A stretch of 64,000 bases of DNA from Dechloromonas denitrificans (GTDB taxonomy: Bacteria > Pseudomonadota > Gammaproteobacteria > Burkholderiales > Rhodocyclaceae). The notes beneath the pieces were generated by a model. The model saw only the letters and a program-made list of their open reading frames with translations. It did not search any database and had not been told where the DNA came from. Within the stretch, counting starts at the first letter, position 1; every line of letters begins with the position of its first letter. Shown one piece after another: positions 42,399 through 52,279 of the stretch. The stretch spans positions 992,001 to 1,056,000 of the forward strand of contig NZ_CP075185.1 of the NCBI RefSeq assembly GCF_020510685.1, read 5' to 3'. Position numbers and translations under genes: made by a program.

Positions 42399-43046
42399 CT
42401 AAATGCTTTCTTGCAAATGATCCAGTTTGTGCTTGAGCACGTAACGGGTGATCTCGGTATTGTGTTTGAGTTCGAGTTTTTCGAGAACCCGGGTGCGGTA
42501 GGTGCTGATGGTCTTGGGGCTGAGGTGGAGATATTCGGCAATATCGGTCAGCGGTACGCCGCGGCTGAGCATCATCATGACGTCGAACTCGCGGCGGGAA
42601 AGCCGCTCATGCGGCAGTTTTCGACCGTTGGATAGCGATCCGCTCAAGAGTTTTTCCGAAAGTTCCGGACTCAGGTAGCGGCCGCCGCCGCTGGCCCGGC
42701 GAATCGCCGCGAGCACTTCGTCGGGGGCGCTGTCTTTCGGCAGGTAGCCGGCCGACCCCGCATCGAGAGCGGCTACCGCGTATTCGTCTTCGGAATACAT
42801 GCTGAAGATCAGGACGGGCAGATCCGGCTGGTCGCGCTTGATGCGCTTGAGGACCTCGATGCCATCGAGATCCGGCAAACCAATGTCGAGCAGCAACAAG
42901 TCCCAGTGCTGGGCACGGGCCATGTCCAAGGCCTGTTGTCCGGTTCGCGCCTCGCCGGCGATTTCGAAACCGCCGACGTCCGAGAGAAACTGCTTGAGTC
43001 CGCCACCGACCACCGCGTGATCATCGGCAATGAGGATCCTGATCAT
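42399..43046 (-). CDS. LuxR/NarL-type response regulator
   Basis: A 215-residue two-component regulator: REC domain (DDHAVV near 8-13, phosphorylation Asp in LLLLDIGLPD) followed by a LuxR-type HTH (LSRREFDVMMMLSRGVPLTDIAEYLHLSPKTISTYRTRVLEKL region). The ATG at 43046 overlaps the stop of the kinase gene (ATGA), so the two form a pair. Targets are unknown; being 260 bases from the activator gene it may act on matrix genes. Confidence 0.94.
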   Translation of the reverse strand: MIRILIADDHAVVGGGLKQFLSDVGGFEIAGEARTGQQALDMARAQHWDLLLLDIGLPDLDGIEVLKRIKRDQPDLPVLIFSMYSEDEYAVAALDAGSAGYLPKDSAPDEVLAAIRRASGGGRYLSPELSEKLLSGSLSNGRKLPHERLSRREFDVMMMLSRGVPLTDIAEYLHLSPKTISTYRTRVLEKLELKHNTEITRYVLKHKLDHLQESI

Positions 43047-45730
43047 CTTGAGCCATCCCCCATCGCATTTTCGGAATATTCGGGCTTTCCATTGCCCGGC
43101 GGGCGTGACAGTGTGATTATTTTGCCGAGATTGCGCAGGTCTGACAATCGCCGTTCCCGGCGAATGGGGCCGAGCGGCACGCGCAGGGTGGCCACCGTTC
43201 CGACATCGATCAGGCTTTCGATGTCCAAGCAGCCTCCCAGCATCTCCAGTCGGCGCCGAATGTTCGACAGGCCCGTGCCATCGTGCCACTCCTCCGTGAC
43301 GAAGCCGACACCATGGTCGGCCACGACCACCTGCAACATGTCGTCGTTCTCCCGGGTCAGCGTCAGGTCAACGCAGTCGCTGTTGGCATGTTTGACGACA
43401 TTCAGCAGAAGTTCCCGAATGGCATTGAAGCACAACAGGCGGACGGAAAGATCCGTCGGTTCGATGCCGGGGGCGCTGTTCAGGGAAATATCGAGGTCAT
43501 AGGTCGTGTGCATCCAGTTGCGCAGGGATTCCAGTGCCGGAACCAGTCCGCGCTCCATGATCAGCGGCGGGTTGAGCTGGGTGCCGAGGTTGCGCGCCGC
43601 CTGAATGACCTCGGTGATCTGTTCCCGTACCGTGCCGACGATCTTCAATAGTTTTTCCGGCGGCGTCCGCTCGCTGAGCCCGCTCAGCTCGAAGCGCATG
43701 GCGACCAGCAGTGGCTGGACGTGATCGTGCAATAGTTCGTAAAGTCGATCGCGTTCGCGCTGTTCGGCCCGGGTCAGTTCGCCGGACAGTTCGCGCAGGT
43801 GGGCGGCCTGTTCGGTTGTGATCGTCGAGAGCTGTTCGTTGGCGGCCTTGATCTGGCATTCGCCCTGCCGTTGTTCGGTGATGTCGAGGGCCATGCCGCC
43901 GACCAGAAGACGATCATCGGCGAGGTGGACGGGAAATCTGATCTTGAGAAAATCGCCGGGGGTGCCATCGGATTTCAGGCAGGACTCGATCAATTCGATC
44001 GGATGGTCGGTGGCGATGACGTCTCCGATGGCGCGCATGACGCTGTTCGCCTCATCCTTGGGAAATACGTCGGCGATCACCTTGCCGGTCAAATCCTCGA
44101 CCGCGACATTGAACATCGTGTAGTAGCGCGGGTTGACGTACTGATAGCGGCCATCCGCATCGACGATCCACGATGCCACCGGACTATGGCTCATGAATGA
44201 GCTGAAACGATTGTCGCTTTCGAGCAGCGCCTCGCGTACCTGTTTGATATCGGTGATGTCCTGGGTGATGCCGAAGCCGCCGAGCAGATTGCCCGCGGCA
44301 TCCAATTCCAGCTCGGCTTTTTCCTTTACCCAGCGCACGGCGCCCGCCACGACGAGTCGGTGGGTGATTTCGTAAGGCGTCGTGTTGGTGGCGGCATCGC
44401 GCACGGCGGCCTGCCACTCCCGGTCGACCATCGCCCGATCGTCCGGATGGACACAGGCGAGAAAGCTCTCATAGCTCTGAGGCGTGCCTTCGGGCAGACC
44501 GAAAATCCGGTAGTTCTCTTTCGACCAGGTCAATTCATTGCGCCGTACGTCGAGCCGCCAGCTGCCGATCCGCCCGACGGCCTGGGCCCGGTTCAGGTCC
44601 TCTTCGCTGAGACGCAGCGCCGATTCGATCTGTTTGGTCGACGTGATGTCTTCGGTGGAAATGATCAGGCCGGCAATCTCGTCATTTTCGTCGCGCCACG
44701 GGATGACCGACCAGCGCAGCCAGCATCGTTGTCCGTTGGCCAGAACCCACAGGTCCTCGTCGTTATGTGCGGGTATGCCAGCCAGCCCGTCGCGGTGAAT
44801 CTGCCGCCAGCGCTCCGGTATGTCCGGATAAACCTCGTAGTGGTTGCGCCCGCTCAGGTCGCTATGACTGCTGGCATGATTGCTTGGCCAGCGCCGACTG
44901 TGGGCGATGTAGTTCATCCCGCGGTCGAACATGGCAATGCTGATCGGGGCTTCCCTGATGAAAATTTCCAGTTGTCGCCGGCTTTTCACCAGGGCATCCT
45001 CGACTTCGCGCCGTTTGGTGATGTCCCGCAGGACTATGGTCGTAATCACTTCCCCGGCCACGGCGCTTTTCGAGACGGAGGCTTCCATCGGAAACTCGTT
45101 GCCAGTCTTGTGCACGCCGATCAGTTCTGTCCGTGACGCCGAGCCATTGCCGGAGACGGCGCCAGCGTGGAAGAAAGCGAAATGCTCCGCGTGCTTTTCC
45201 TGATAGAGGCACGGGATCAGCCGCTCCAGGCCGCTGCCGAGAACCTCGGCCTTGGTATAGCCAAAAAGCTGTTCGGCGGCCGGGTTGAAAATGATCACCC
45301 GCTGCGCGGCATTTACCGAAATGATCGCGTCCAGCGTCGAGTCGATAATTCCAGCCAGCCGAATACGGGTGTCGGCCAGCTCGTCCTTGACTCCCTTGTG
45401 GTTGGCCGCTTCGTGCTCGAGCAGGCTGACCCGCCGGATGGTGCGTTTCTGAAAGAAGGCGACCGTGAACACAATACCGAGCGACGAGATGACGAACGGA
45501 ACCGCGCTCTGGACGGTGCTTGAGAGATCCTTGAATGTCCAGTACGGGGAATGAAAAATGAAGTCGGCGATCAGCGCATCGAGGACAATGACCAGAATCC
45601 CCGGCCCGATGCCGCAGAGGAATACAGTGATGGCGACTCCGGGATAAAAAGCCAGGTAAGCCAGTTCGTTACTGATCGGCAGAAAGGCCATCCGGATCAG
45701 CAGCATCAGCGCCGATATGCCGATTGCCAT
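43043..45730 (-). CDS. Hybrid-free sensor histidine kinase with membrane domain and PAS repeats
   Basis: An 895-residue kinase of the NarX/DegS class. The N-terminal ~100 residues are a DUF4118-like four-helix membrane domain (AYLAFYPGVAITVFLCGIGPG). Four PAS/PAC domains follow between ~130 and 640 (repeat FGYTKAEVLG, ITKRREVEDAL, QDITDIKQ, ITEQRQGE junctions). Next is the HisKA_3 phosphoacceptor with LLHDHVQPLLVAMRFEL and an ATPase domain with NVVKHANSD and TGLSNIRRR. The start at 45730 keeps the membrane domain; a TTG at 45817 is possible. It phosphorylates the response regulator encoded by the overlapping gene. Confidence 0.94.
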   Translation of the reverse strand: MAIGISALMLLIRMAFLPISNELAYLAFYPGVAITVFLCGIGPGILVIVLDALIADFIFHSPYWTFKDLSSTVQSAVPFVISSLGIVFTVAFFQKRTIRRVSLLEHEAANHKGVKDELADTRIRLAGIIDSTLDAIISVNAAQRVIIFNPAAEQLFGYTKAEVLGSGLERLIPCLYQEKHAEHFAFFHAGAVSGNGSASRTELIGVHKTGNEFPMEASVSKSAVAGEVITTIVLRDITKRREVEDALVKSRRQLEIFIREAPISIAMFDRGMNYIAHSRRWPSNHASSHSDLSGRNHYEVYPDIPERWRQIHRDGLAGIPAHNDEDLWVLANGQRCWLRWSVIPWRDENDEIAGLIISTEDITSTKQIESALRLSEEDLNRAQAVGRIGSWRLDVRRNELTWSKENYRIFGLPEGTPQSYESFLACVHPDDRAMVDREWQAAVRDAATNTTPYEITHRLVVAGAVRWVKEKAELELDAAGNLLGGFGITQDITDIKQVREALLESDNRFSSFMSHSPVASWIVDADGRYQYVNPRYYTMFNVAVEDLTGKVIADVFPKDEANSVMRAIGDVIATDHPIELIESCLKSDGTPGDFLKIRFPVHLADDRLLVGGMALDITEQRQGECQIKAANEQLSTITTEQAAHLRELSGELTRAEQRERDRLYELLHDHVQPLLVAMRFELSGLSERTPPEKLLKIVGTVREQITEVIQAARNLGTQLNPPLIMERGLVPALESLRNWMHTTYDLDISLNSAPGIEPTDLSVRLLCFNAIRELLLNVVKHANSDCVDLTLTRENDDMLQVVVADHGVGFVTEEWHDGTGLSNIRRRLEMLGGCLDIESLIDVGTVATLRVPLGPIRRERRLSDLRNLGKIITLSRPPGNGKPEYSENAMGDGSR

Positions 45731-45953
45731 GGTGTATCTCTCGACCGCCGGACGATGCTGGCAGGAGAGGGCGTTTGCGTCAATCAAGCGAAAGGGGCGG
45801 GGGGCGATCGCGGGCAAAGACGGGAGCTTTCGAGGAGGGATTTAAAAGGCGTAATAGCGGACCACCCTACCAGAACGCGAAAACCTCCGGAATCAGGTTT
45901 CCCTTACATCCGCTTCAACGTTCGTGGACATCCGTATTGCCGGGTAAATAAGA

Positions 45954-46160
45954 TCAATGATGCCAGTCGGTGGCACGGCAACGCTCGGGATGCAGCAGAA
46001 CCCGGGTCGCGATACTCAGGGGGACTCCTTCGACGTCCATCGCCAACGCACCGGCCGACAGACCATTCAACAACGCCACGGCCAGGCCTCGCTCGACGGC
46101 GGCGGCAAGATCCTTGTCGGCCCGCACGTGCATGTCTTGGTCGTTCGGATTGTCACTCAT
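45954..46160 (-). CDS. Small hypothetical protein
   Basis: A 68-residue soluble protein (MSDNPNDQDMHVRADKDL...). An AAAGGAG ribosome-binding site lies before the ATG, a good sign of translation. The middle is hydrophobic (VALLNGLSAGALAMDVEGVPLS) and it ends in ATDWHH. No family was recognised. It lies upstream of the PAS kinase. Confidence 0.72.
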   Translation of the reverse strand: MSDNPNDQDMHVRADKDLAAAVERGLAVALLNGLSAGALAMDVEGVPLSIATRVLLHPERCRATDWHH

Positions 46161-46479
46161 CGGACTGCTCCTTTCACTTTTGATCTACCGATATATGACA
46201 TGCCAAAGCTCATTTGGTTCGGCGGCCATGCCCAAGTCCGCCCCTCGCTGTCTTGCTGGCGACGCTCGACGGGCACACGCCGGAGCTGGCTTGAACGCCA
46301 TTCCAGGCCGCCGGCCTTAACTGTGCGATAGCGCACAGACTTTTACCGCAGGCCGGGGGCATGCTGTCAACGAAATTGCCGATCGACGAACACTGCGGTA
46401 ATGCCGTATGGCGAGCCAACCGACTGGCTTGCGCGGTTTGCGGCTTGCCTCCCCGGTGAGCGCCTTTAAGGGAATAGCC
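46161..46479. other. Intergenic stretch with a palindrome
   Basis: No gene seen. It holds a perfect inverted repeat CTGTGCG-ATAG-CGCACAG at 46321-46338, which may be an operator for one of the flanking genes. Confidence 0.4.
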
Positions 46480-47181
46480 ATGAAACCGAAAATCCTGTTG
46501 CTGCCTGGTCTGCTCAACGATGCCAGCCTTTTTACCGAGCAGATGGTCGCCCTCTCCGCGCTGGGTTCGGTGCAGGTTGGCGACCTGACGCGTTCAGATA
46601 GCATCGGCGAGCTCGCCGCCGACGTCCTCGCCGGGGCGCCCGACGGTCGCCTGGTGCTGGTCGGCCTGTCGATGGGCGGCTATGTCGCCTTCGAAATCAT
46701 GCGCACGGCGCCGCAGCGGGTCGCCGCCTTGGTCCTGATGGATACCACGGCGCGGCCCGATACGCCTGAAGCCAGCGCGTTGCGCGAGGAACTGATCAAG
46801 CTCGCCGAGACCGACCTCGAGGCGGTCACCGAGCGTTTGCTGGCGCGCCTCTCGCATCCAGATCTGATGAATCAGCCGGCCGTGCGCGGCGTCATCCAGT
46901 CGATGGCCAGCGGCCTCGGCAAGGAAGTCTTCATCCGCCAGCAGCGGGCCATCATGAGTCGGCCGGACAGCCGGCCGACGCTGGCCGGCATCGCCTGTCC
47001 GACGCTGGTGATCTGCGGCCGCGAAGATCAGATCACGCCGCCGGAAATGGCTGAGGAAATCGCCGCCGGGATCAAGCACGCCGAGTTGAAGATCATCGAG
47101 CAATGCGGCCACCTGTCTACGCTCGATCAGCCGGAGCAGGTCAGCAATCTGCTGCTCGAGTGGATCAAGGCACTGAAGTAA
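46480..47181 (+). CDS. Alpha/beta hydrolase
   Basis: A 233-residue alpha/beta-fold hydrolase with the nucleophile elbow GLSMGGY near residue 65, a late acidic residue in ICGREDQITPPE and a catalytic His in CGHLSTLDQP near the C-terminus. Homologs are annotated as esterases or carboxymethyl-esterase-like enzymes; the substrate is not clear. The ATG at 46480 was chosen because the upstream open frame is low in coding quality. It is followed after 42 bases by the OsmC gene. Confidence 0.9.
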   Translation: MKPKILLLPGLLNDASLFTEQMVALSALGSVQVGDLTRSDSIGELAADVLAGAPDGRLVLVGLSMGGYVAFEIMRTAPQRVAALVLMDTTARPDTPEASALREELIKLAETDLEAVTERLLARLSHPDLMNQPAVRGVIQSMASGLGKEVFIRQQRAIMSRPDSRPTLAGIACPTLVICGREDQITPPEMAEEIAAGIKHAELKIIEQCGHLSTLDQPEQVSNLLLEWIKALK

Positions 47182-47223
47182 TGCGGCGTTCTGGATAAGC
47201 ATTTCTGATTGGAGAGGCCCGGC

Positions 47224-47691
47224 ATGAAACGTACAGCATCAGCCGTCTGGAGCGGTCGGCTCAGGGATGGCCAAGGCAAGATAACGACCCAGAGCACCAT
47301 CCTGATCAACACGCCGTACAACTTCGGCACCTGTCTGGAAAACGAACCCGGCACCAATCCGGAAGAGTTGATTGCGGCCGCCCATGCCGTCTGCTACAAC
47401 ATGGCCCTTGCCGCACAGTTGGGCGAGTGGGGCCTGACGCCGGAGCGCATCGAGACGAGCGCTGCGGTCACCCTGAACCGGCTCAAGGACGGGTTCTCGA
47501 TTACCGAGGTCCATCTCGATCTGGTGGCCAGCGTCCCGGGCGCGGATCGGACGACTTTTGCGGCGCTGGCCAACAAGGCCATGACGGATTGTCCGGTTTC
47601 CAGGCTGTTGAATACCAAGCTCACGCTGGATGCCCGACTGGATACCTCGCGCCCCAAAGCGTCGCCGGCGGCATCGTGGCTCGCGCCGTGA
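47224..47691 (+). CDS. OsmC-family peroxiredoxin
   Basis: A 155-residue OsmC/Ohr-like protein that reduces organic hydroperoxides by two conserved cysteines: AAAHAVCYNMALA and ALANKAMTDCPVSRLL. This spacing fits the OsmC group. A GGAGAGG site precedes the ATG at 47224. It lies with the alpha/beta hydrolase in a possible stress-response pair. Confidence 0.94.
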   Translation: MKRTASAVWSGRLRDGQGKITTQSTILINTPYNFGTCLENEPGTNPEELIAAAHAVCYNMALAAQLGEWGLTPERIETSAAVTLNRLKDGFSITEVHLDLVASVPGADRTTFAALANKAMTDCPVSRLLNTKLTLDARLDTSRPKASPAASWLAP

Positions 47692-47712
47692 GACTGCGGT
47701 GACGGGCGAAAC

Positions 47713-48777
47713 TCAGCCGAGCCGGATGCTTTCCCCGTAACCGGTCATCTCCAGGTAGCCGCGGCCGGCGTCACGGCCATCTTCCAGTAACCGGACAGCG
47801 CCCTCCCAGTAAATGGCGCCGGTCGACGGCCGGCTGTCCAGTTCCTGATCGTCGATCAGAGCCTGCAGCAGAAAATTCCGCCGGCCGACGCGAATCCGCC
47901 ATTCCACCGGGTAAGTAATGGCGGTGCGCGGCGATTGCCAGTGGCGCACGGCCTCAAAGCTCACGGCGTGCGGCGGGAATGTGTGCGTTGCGCCGCCGGC
48001 CGGCCGGAAACTGGCTGCCGACCACTGCGCCGATTGAGCCCGGTCGCGCAGCCGGAAGGCCATCAGCGCGCTACCGTCGGCCAGATTGATGCCGATCCAG
48101 TCCCAGCCTTGCGCGCCTTCCGGCAGCAAGGCGCTCGACCACTCATGATCGAGCCAGGCGTGACCGGTGGCGCGGCTGGTCCGTCCGGCCAGCGTGACCG
48201 TGCCGGCGACCTTGAGTTGCGGGCGGCTGTAGTAATAGCTGGCGTGGCGCTGATCGGCCGCCTTGCGGCTGAAGCCGGCCAGGCCGTTGAGCATCGGCGG
48301 ACCGCTCGGGGCGAGGCTCAGGGCATAGGCAAAGTCGGTGCCCTGGACGGTGGCGCGATAGCCGTCGGGGGATTGCTCGAAACGCCAGTCGCCGATCCAG
48401 ACATTGGTCCGGTCGGTGGCATAGCCGGCGCGGCCAAAGCCGACCCGGGCCGCGCGTTGATCATGGCGCAGGCGACCGAGACCGGGATCGGCGATGGCGG
48501 CATGGGCAAGGATCAACTGGCGAGGCGCGAAGGCACTGGCGCTGGCTTCGCCGATGCCGGTGCGTACGCGGAAAAAGGTTGTCTGAAAGCCGAGCGGGCT
48601 GCCGTCCGGCAGGCTCAGCCAGCCGGTGGCATACCACCATTCGGTACGAAAATCCGGATGGGCGCCGTGATCGGCCGGGAAGACAAGCGGCCGGCCGGGG
48701 CGGACCGGCGCGAACTCGACTGCCGCGGCCGGGGTCGCCAGTGCGGCCAGCGCCAGGAGAAAGTCGCGCCGCTGCAT
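47713..48777 (-). CDS. AttH-like lipocalin-fold protein, ABC exporter partner
   Basis: A 354-residue exported protein of the AttH/CrtC-like lipocalin-fold family. It begins MQRRDFLLALAALATPAAA, with an RR pair that resembles a Tat or Sec signal. Landmarks are HPDFRTEWWYATGWL, GRTSRATGHAWLDHEWSS and WDWIGINLADGSALMAF. In AttEFGH operons this protein works with the LolCDE-like transporter. Its start overlaps the permease stop (TGATG). Its cargo is unknown. A much longer open frame that extends upstream in the same reading frame into the permease gene is not a real start. Confidence 0.9.
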   Translation of the reverse strand: MQRRDFLLALAALATPAAAVEFAPVRPGRPLVFPADHGAHPDFRTEWWYATGWLSLPDGSPLGFQTTFFRVRTGIGEASASAFAPRQLILAHAAIADPGLGRLRHDQRAARVGFGRAGYATDRTNVWIGDWRFEQSPDGYRATVQGTDFAYALSLAPSGPPMLNGLAGFSRKAADQRHASYYYSRPQLKVAGTVTLAGRTSRATGHAWLDHEWSSALLPEGAQGWDWIGINLADGSALMAFRLRDRAQSAQWSAASFRPAGGATHTFPPHAVSFEAVRHWQSPRTAITYPVEWRIRVGRRNFLLQALIDDQELDSRPSTGAIYWEGAVRLLEDGRDAGRGYLEMTGYGESIRLG

Positions 48778-51266
48778 CACCAGTCCTCGCGCACCGCCAG
48801 AACGGCATCCTGGCGCATCGCCTGCCGTCCGGCGAGGACCGCCGCCAGAGCGGCCAGGGCGATCAGTCCGCTGGCGAAGACGGCCAGCGAGCCCCAGGGA
48901 ACGCGGAGATCCATGCTCCAGTGGAAGCTTTGCCGATTGATCACTTCGATCAGCACCAGGCCGATCGCCCCGCCCGCCAGCAGCCCGGCGATGACGCCGA
49001 CGCCGGCCGCCAGGGCGCCTTCCTGGGCGAGCATCCAGCCGATCTGGCGGCGGCTGAGGCCGAGGTGGCGGAGCATGCCGAACTCGCGCCGGCGGGCTGC
49101 CGCCAGCGCGGCGAAACTGGCGGCGACGCCGGCCAGACCGATGGCGACGGCAACCGCCTCGAGCAGGTAGGTGACGGCGAAGGTGCGGTCGAAAATGCCT
49201 AGGCTGATCGCCCGGATCTCGCCCGGCCGGGCGACTTCCAGCCCGCCGGGGCCAGCCAGCGCGCCCAGCGCGGCGGCCACCTGGCCGGCATCGGCACCCG
49301 GCGCCAGGTAGATTGCCGCATCGTTGATCAGCCGGTCGCCGCTCAGGCGCTGGTAATCGGCCAGATCGATCATCACCGCCCCGGTCTGCCGCGCATAGTC
49401 GCGCCAGACGCCCGCCACATGCAGATTGACCTGGCGTCCGGCGAGCGGCAGGGCGACCTGCTGCCCGACGCGCCAGCCGTAAATGTCCTGCATCGCTTCG
49501 GAAATCCAGATCGCCGGGCCGCCATCGGGCCGGCTGGTGCCGACCAGCGGCAATTCCTTGCCGTCGCGCGACAGCGGCCGGGCGATCAAGGCGACCGGCG
49601 CTTGCCCGTCGGCCAGCCGCAGGCTGTCGTGGCGGGTGAAGTTGCTGCGCTCGATGCCCTTTACCGCCCGAATTTCGGCTTGCAGTGTGTCGTCGAGATA
49701 GTTGCTGCCTTGGGCCTTGCCGGCCCGCAGATAGAGATCGGCCGGCAGAATCTGGTTCAGCCACTGATCGACCGAATCGCGGAACGAAGCGACCATTATG
49801 GCCATCGCCGCTGCCAGGGCGACGCTGGTCAGTACGCCGGCCGCCGCGACCACGGCATGGCCGGGCGCCGCGCCGAGACGGGCCGCCGCCAGCCGGGCCG
49901 ATACCGGGCCGCGCGCCGGCAGCAGGCGGGCGATCCCGGCGGCCAGGCGCGGCAACAACATGACGCTGCCGGCCAGCAGGCAGGCGACCGCCAGATAGCC
50001 GCCGACCGGCAGCCCGGCGAGCGGCGGAATGGCGCAGGCGGCCAGGCTGGCGCCGAGCAGGCCGAGGCCCAGCCATGGATGCCCGTGGCCGCCGGGCAGC
50101 GCGCCTTCATCGCCGGCCTTCAGCGCCTGGGCCGGCGCTACCGTTGCCGCTTCGCGGGCCGGCAACCAGGCGCCGGCGATGCCGGCCAGCAGGCCAAGGG
50201 CGACATAGGCCGCGGTGACGTCCGGCTGAAATTGCAGGGTCGGCGTCAGCCCGGAAAAATAACCGGCTCCGAGATCGCCGCCGAGCGCGGCCAGTGCCGC
50301 CCAGGCCAGTCCGTGCCCGAGGATGACACCGAGCACCCCGCCGATCAGGCCGACTACGGCCCCTTCGCCGAGCAGCCAGGCGAACAGGCTGCGCCGCGCC
50401 AGGCCGAGGGCGCGCAGAAAGGCGAACTCGGTCCGCCGCCGGACGACCGACAGGGCCTGGGCGGAGAAGACGAGAAAGCCGCCGGTGAGCAGCGCAATCG
50501 TCGCCAGCAGCGTCAGATTGACCCGATAGGCCCGCGACAGATTGCCGGCCTGATCGGCCGCGGCCTGTGGTGCTTCAATCAGCACGCCGGGCGGCAGCAA
50601 CACTTGCAGGGTTCGGCGGGCCGTATCCGGGGGCACGCCATCGGCCAGCCGGAGATCGAGGCGGCTGATCCGCCCAAGCATGGCGAAGTGGGTCTGTACG
50701 GCAGCGATATCCATCACGGCCAGCCGGCGGTTCTCGGCGGCGCCCGGAATGTCGCCGGCAATCCGGAAGCTGGTGCGCTGCGTCCCCGTCTGCAACGCGA
50801 TGTGCTCGCCGGGCTGGAGGCCGAGGGCAGTTTGCGTATCGCGGCTGAGAAAGATGGCGTCCTCGGCCAGCGTCGCCAGACGATCGGCCGGCTCGTTGGG
50901 CCGCGGCAGCAGGGCCGGCGTCACCCGGGCCAGCGCGAAGACATCGATTCCGAGCAATTGCAGGGTTTCTTCGCTTGCCGCCCGTTTGACTTCCAGTTCG
51001 ATGACCGGGCTCGCCTCGGCGACCTCGGGTCGGCTGGCGAGCACGGCATAGAGATTTTCGTCAAAGCCGCGCCGTGGCCCGACGATCTGCAGGTCGGCCT
51101 GACCGGCCAGCGTGCGCAGGCCGCGGCCGAATTCGCTCAGGGCCGCCTGATGGACGGCCTGGACCGCCATGCCGAGGGCCACCCCGAGAACGATGGCGAG
51201 CAGCGAGAACAGCGTCGCCATCCGGCGCCGGGCCAGCGAACCGAGAAAGACCGGCGCCAGTCTCAT
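48777..51266 (-). CDS. FtsX/LolC-type ABC permease (AttFG-like fusion)
   Basis: An 829-residue permease formed by two FtsX-type halves: N-terminal helix, a periplasmic MacB-like domain of ~200 residues, three helices; then four central helices and a second half of the same plan. FtsX motifs such as RRRTEFAFLRALGLARR and RRREFGMLRHLGLSRRQIGW appear once per half. It overlaps its ATPase by 4 bases and its AttH-like partner by 1. Members export or extract lipoproteins or other hydrophobic ligands. Confidence 0.93.
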   Translation of the reverse strand: MRLAPVFLGSLARRRMATLFSLLAIVLGVALGMAVQAVHQAALSEFGRGLRTLAGQADLQIVGPRRGFDENLYAVLASRPEVAEASPVIELEVKRAASEETLQLLGIDVFALARVTPALLPRPNEPADRLATLAEDAIFLSRDTQTALGLQPGEHIALQTGTQRTSFRIAGDIPGAAENRRLAVMDIAAVQTHFAMLGRISRLDLRLADGVPPDTARRTLQVLLPPGVLIEAPQAAADQAGNLSRAYRVNLTLLATIALLTGGFLVFSAQALSVVRRRTEFAFLRALGLARRSLFAWLLGEGAVVGLIGGVLGVILGHGLAWAALAALGGDLGAGYFSGLTPTLQFQPDVTAAYVALGLLAGIAGAWLPAREAATVAPAQALKAGDEGALPGGHGHPWLGLGLLGASLAACAIPPLAGLPVGGYLAVACLLAGSVMLLPRLAAGIARLLPARGPVSARLAAARLGAAPGHAVVAAAGVLTSVALAAAMAIMVASFRDSVDQWLNQILPADLYLRAGKAQGSNYLDDTLQAEIRAVKGIERSNFTRHDSLRLADGQAPVALIARPLSRDGKELPLVGTSRPDGGPAIWISEAMQDIYGWRVGQQVALPLAGRQVNLHVAGVWRDYARQTGAVMIDLADYQRLSGDRLINDAAIYLAPGADAGQVAAALGALAGPGGLEVARPGEIRAISLGIFDRTFAVTYLLEAVAVAIGLAGVAASFAALAAARRREFGMLRHLGLSRRQIGWMLAQEGALAAGVGVIAGLLAGGAIGLVLIEVINRQSFHWSMDLRVPWGSLAVFASGLIALAALAAVLAGRQAMRQDAVLAVREDW

Positions 51267-51916
51267 GCGTCCAGGCCGTTTGCCGTCAGGTGCAGCACGC
51301 GATCCGCGGTGGCCGCGGCGGCCGGCGAATGGGTTACCAGAATGCCGATGGCGCCCGATTGACGGATGCGCTCGGCGAGCAGGGCCAGCACCTTGGCGCC
51401 GTTCGCCGGATCGAGGTTGCCGGTCGGCTCGTCGGCCAGCAGCAGGCGCGGCCGGTGCACCAGCGCCCGGGCAATGGCGACCCGCTGCATTTCCCCGCCG
51501 GACAGCTCGCGCGGCCAGCTGGCGGCCCGCTCGCCGAGACCGACCGCTTCGAGCAGCGCTTGCGCCGGTACGTCGGCCGTGGCGCCGGCCAGCCCCTGCA
51601 GCCAGAGCGGCAGCGCCACATTCTGGCGGACGGTCAGATGCGGCAACACGTGAAAGGCCTGGAAGACGAAACCGAGCTTGTCGCGCCGCAGGCGGGTCAG
51701 GCTGTCCTCATCCTGCCGCGAGTAATCGACCCCGTCGAGGATGAGCCGGCCGGCATCGGGCCGATCCAGTCCGGCAATCAGGTTGAGCAGCGTGGACTTG
51801 CCGACCCCCGACTCGCCGACGATGGCCACGTACTCGCCGGGCTGCAAACGCAGCGATACGGCGCGCAGCACGCTGCGGCCATTGAAACTGCGGGCCAGAC
51901 CGGCGATTTCAAGCAT
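51263..51916 (-). CDS. ABC transporter ATPase (LolD/AttE-like)
   Basis: A 217-residue ATPase with Walker A GESGVGKST, Q-loop FQAFHVLPHLT, signature LSGGEMQRVAIARAL and Walker B LLLADEPTGNLD. This is the LolD/MacB branch that energises FtsX-type permeases. It is the first gene of the minus-strand operon with the permease and AttH-like protein. Confidence 0.95.
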   Translation of the reverse strand: MLEIAGLARSFNGRSVLRAVSLRLQPGEYVAIVGESGVGKSTLLNLIAGLDRPDAGRLILDGVDYSRQDEDSLTRLRRDKLGFVFQAFHVLPHLTVRQNVALPLWLQGLAGATADVPAQALLEAVGLGERAASWPRELSGGEMQRVAIARALVHRPRLLLADEPTGNLDPANGAKVLALLAERIRQSGAIGILVTHSPAAAATADRVLHLTANGLDA

Positions 51917-52218
51917 TGCCGTTCCTGCGCATTAAGGCTTTATCCGCCATTCGACCACCTCCGGAAAATGCCTGGTCAGCATAGGGGATTTACCCTGTCT
52001 CAACACGCTTGTGCGTCAATGATGCCGCGCCAGCCGCCGGTTGGCAGGCCGGGGCAATTGGGCTGATGAAATTCAGGAAATTGTGTCGGTGATGGATGGG
52101 TTGGTGCTTGAGTGGCGGGGATCCTGACTCGCTAAAAATAAAAAAGATCTCGCCCGCGAGAGCAGTGGTCGATCAAAAGCTGCTTCTCTCGTCAAGTTTG
52201 AGACACCTCGAGACTATC
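51917..52218. other. Intergenic stretch, no gene seen
   Basis: It contains an A-rich segment (near 52131-52146) and the upstream region of the ABC operon. No ORF, RNA or promoter could be supported. Confidence 0.4.
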
Positions 52219-52250
52219 GAAAAAAAACCGCGCGACATCGTCGCGCGGCT
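52219..52250 (-). terminator. Terminator of the PEP-CTERM gene
   Basis: On the minus strand CCGCGCGA/TCGCGCGG hairpin followed by a run of eight T residues. Confidence 0.92.
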
Positions 52251-52279
52251 TCCTCGAAATCTACGGCTGGGAAAAATGC

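Noticed and set aside
45731..45817. TTG start for the PAS kinase
   Set aside because: No good ribosome-binding site; the ATG at 45730 precedes the membrane domain.
48778..50076. Upstream extension of the AttH-like frame
   Set aside because: The in-frame extension overlaps the permease; the family N-terminus with a signal peptide begins at 48777.
49419..51362. Long plus-strand open frame of 647 codons
   Set aside because: Antisense to the ABC permease in a high-GC region; product is Gln/Arg-rich with no domain.
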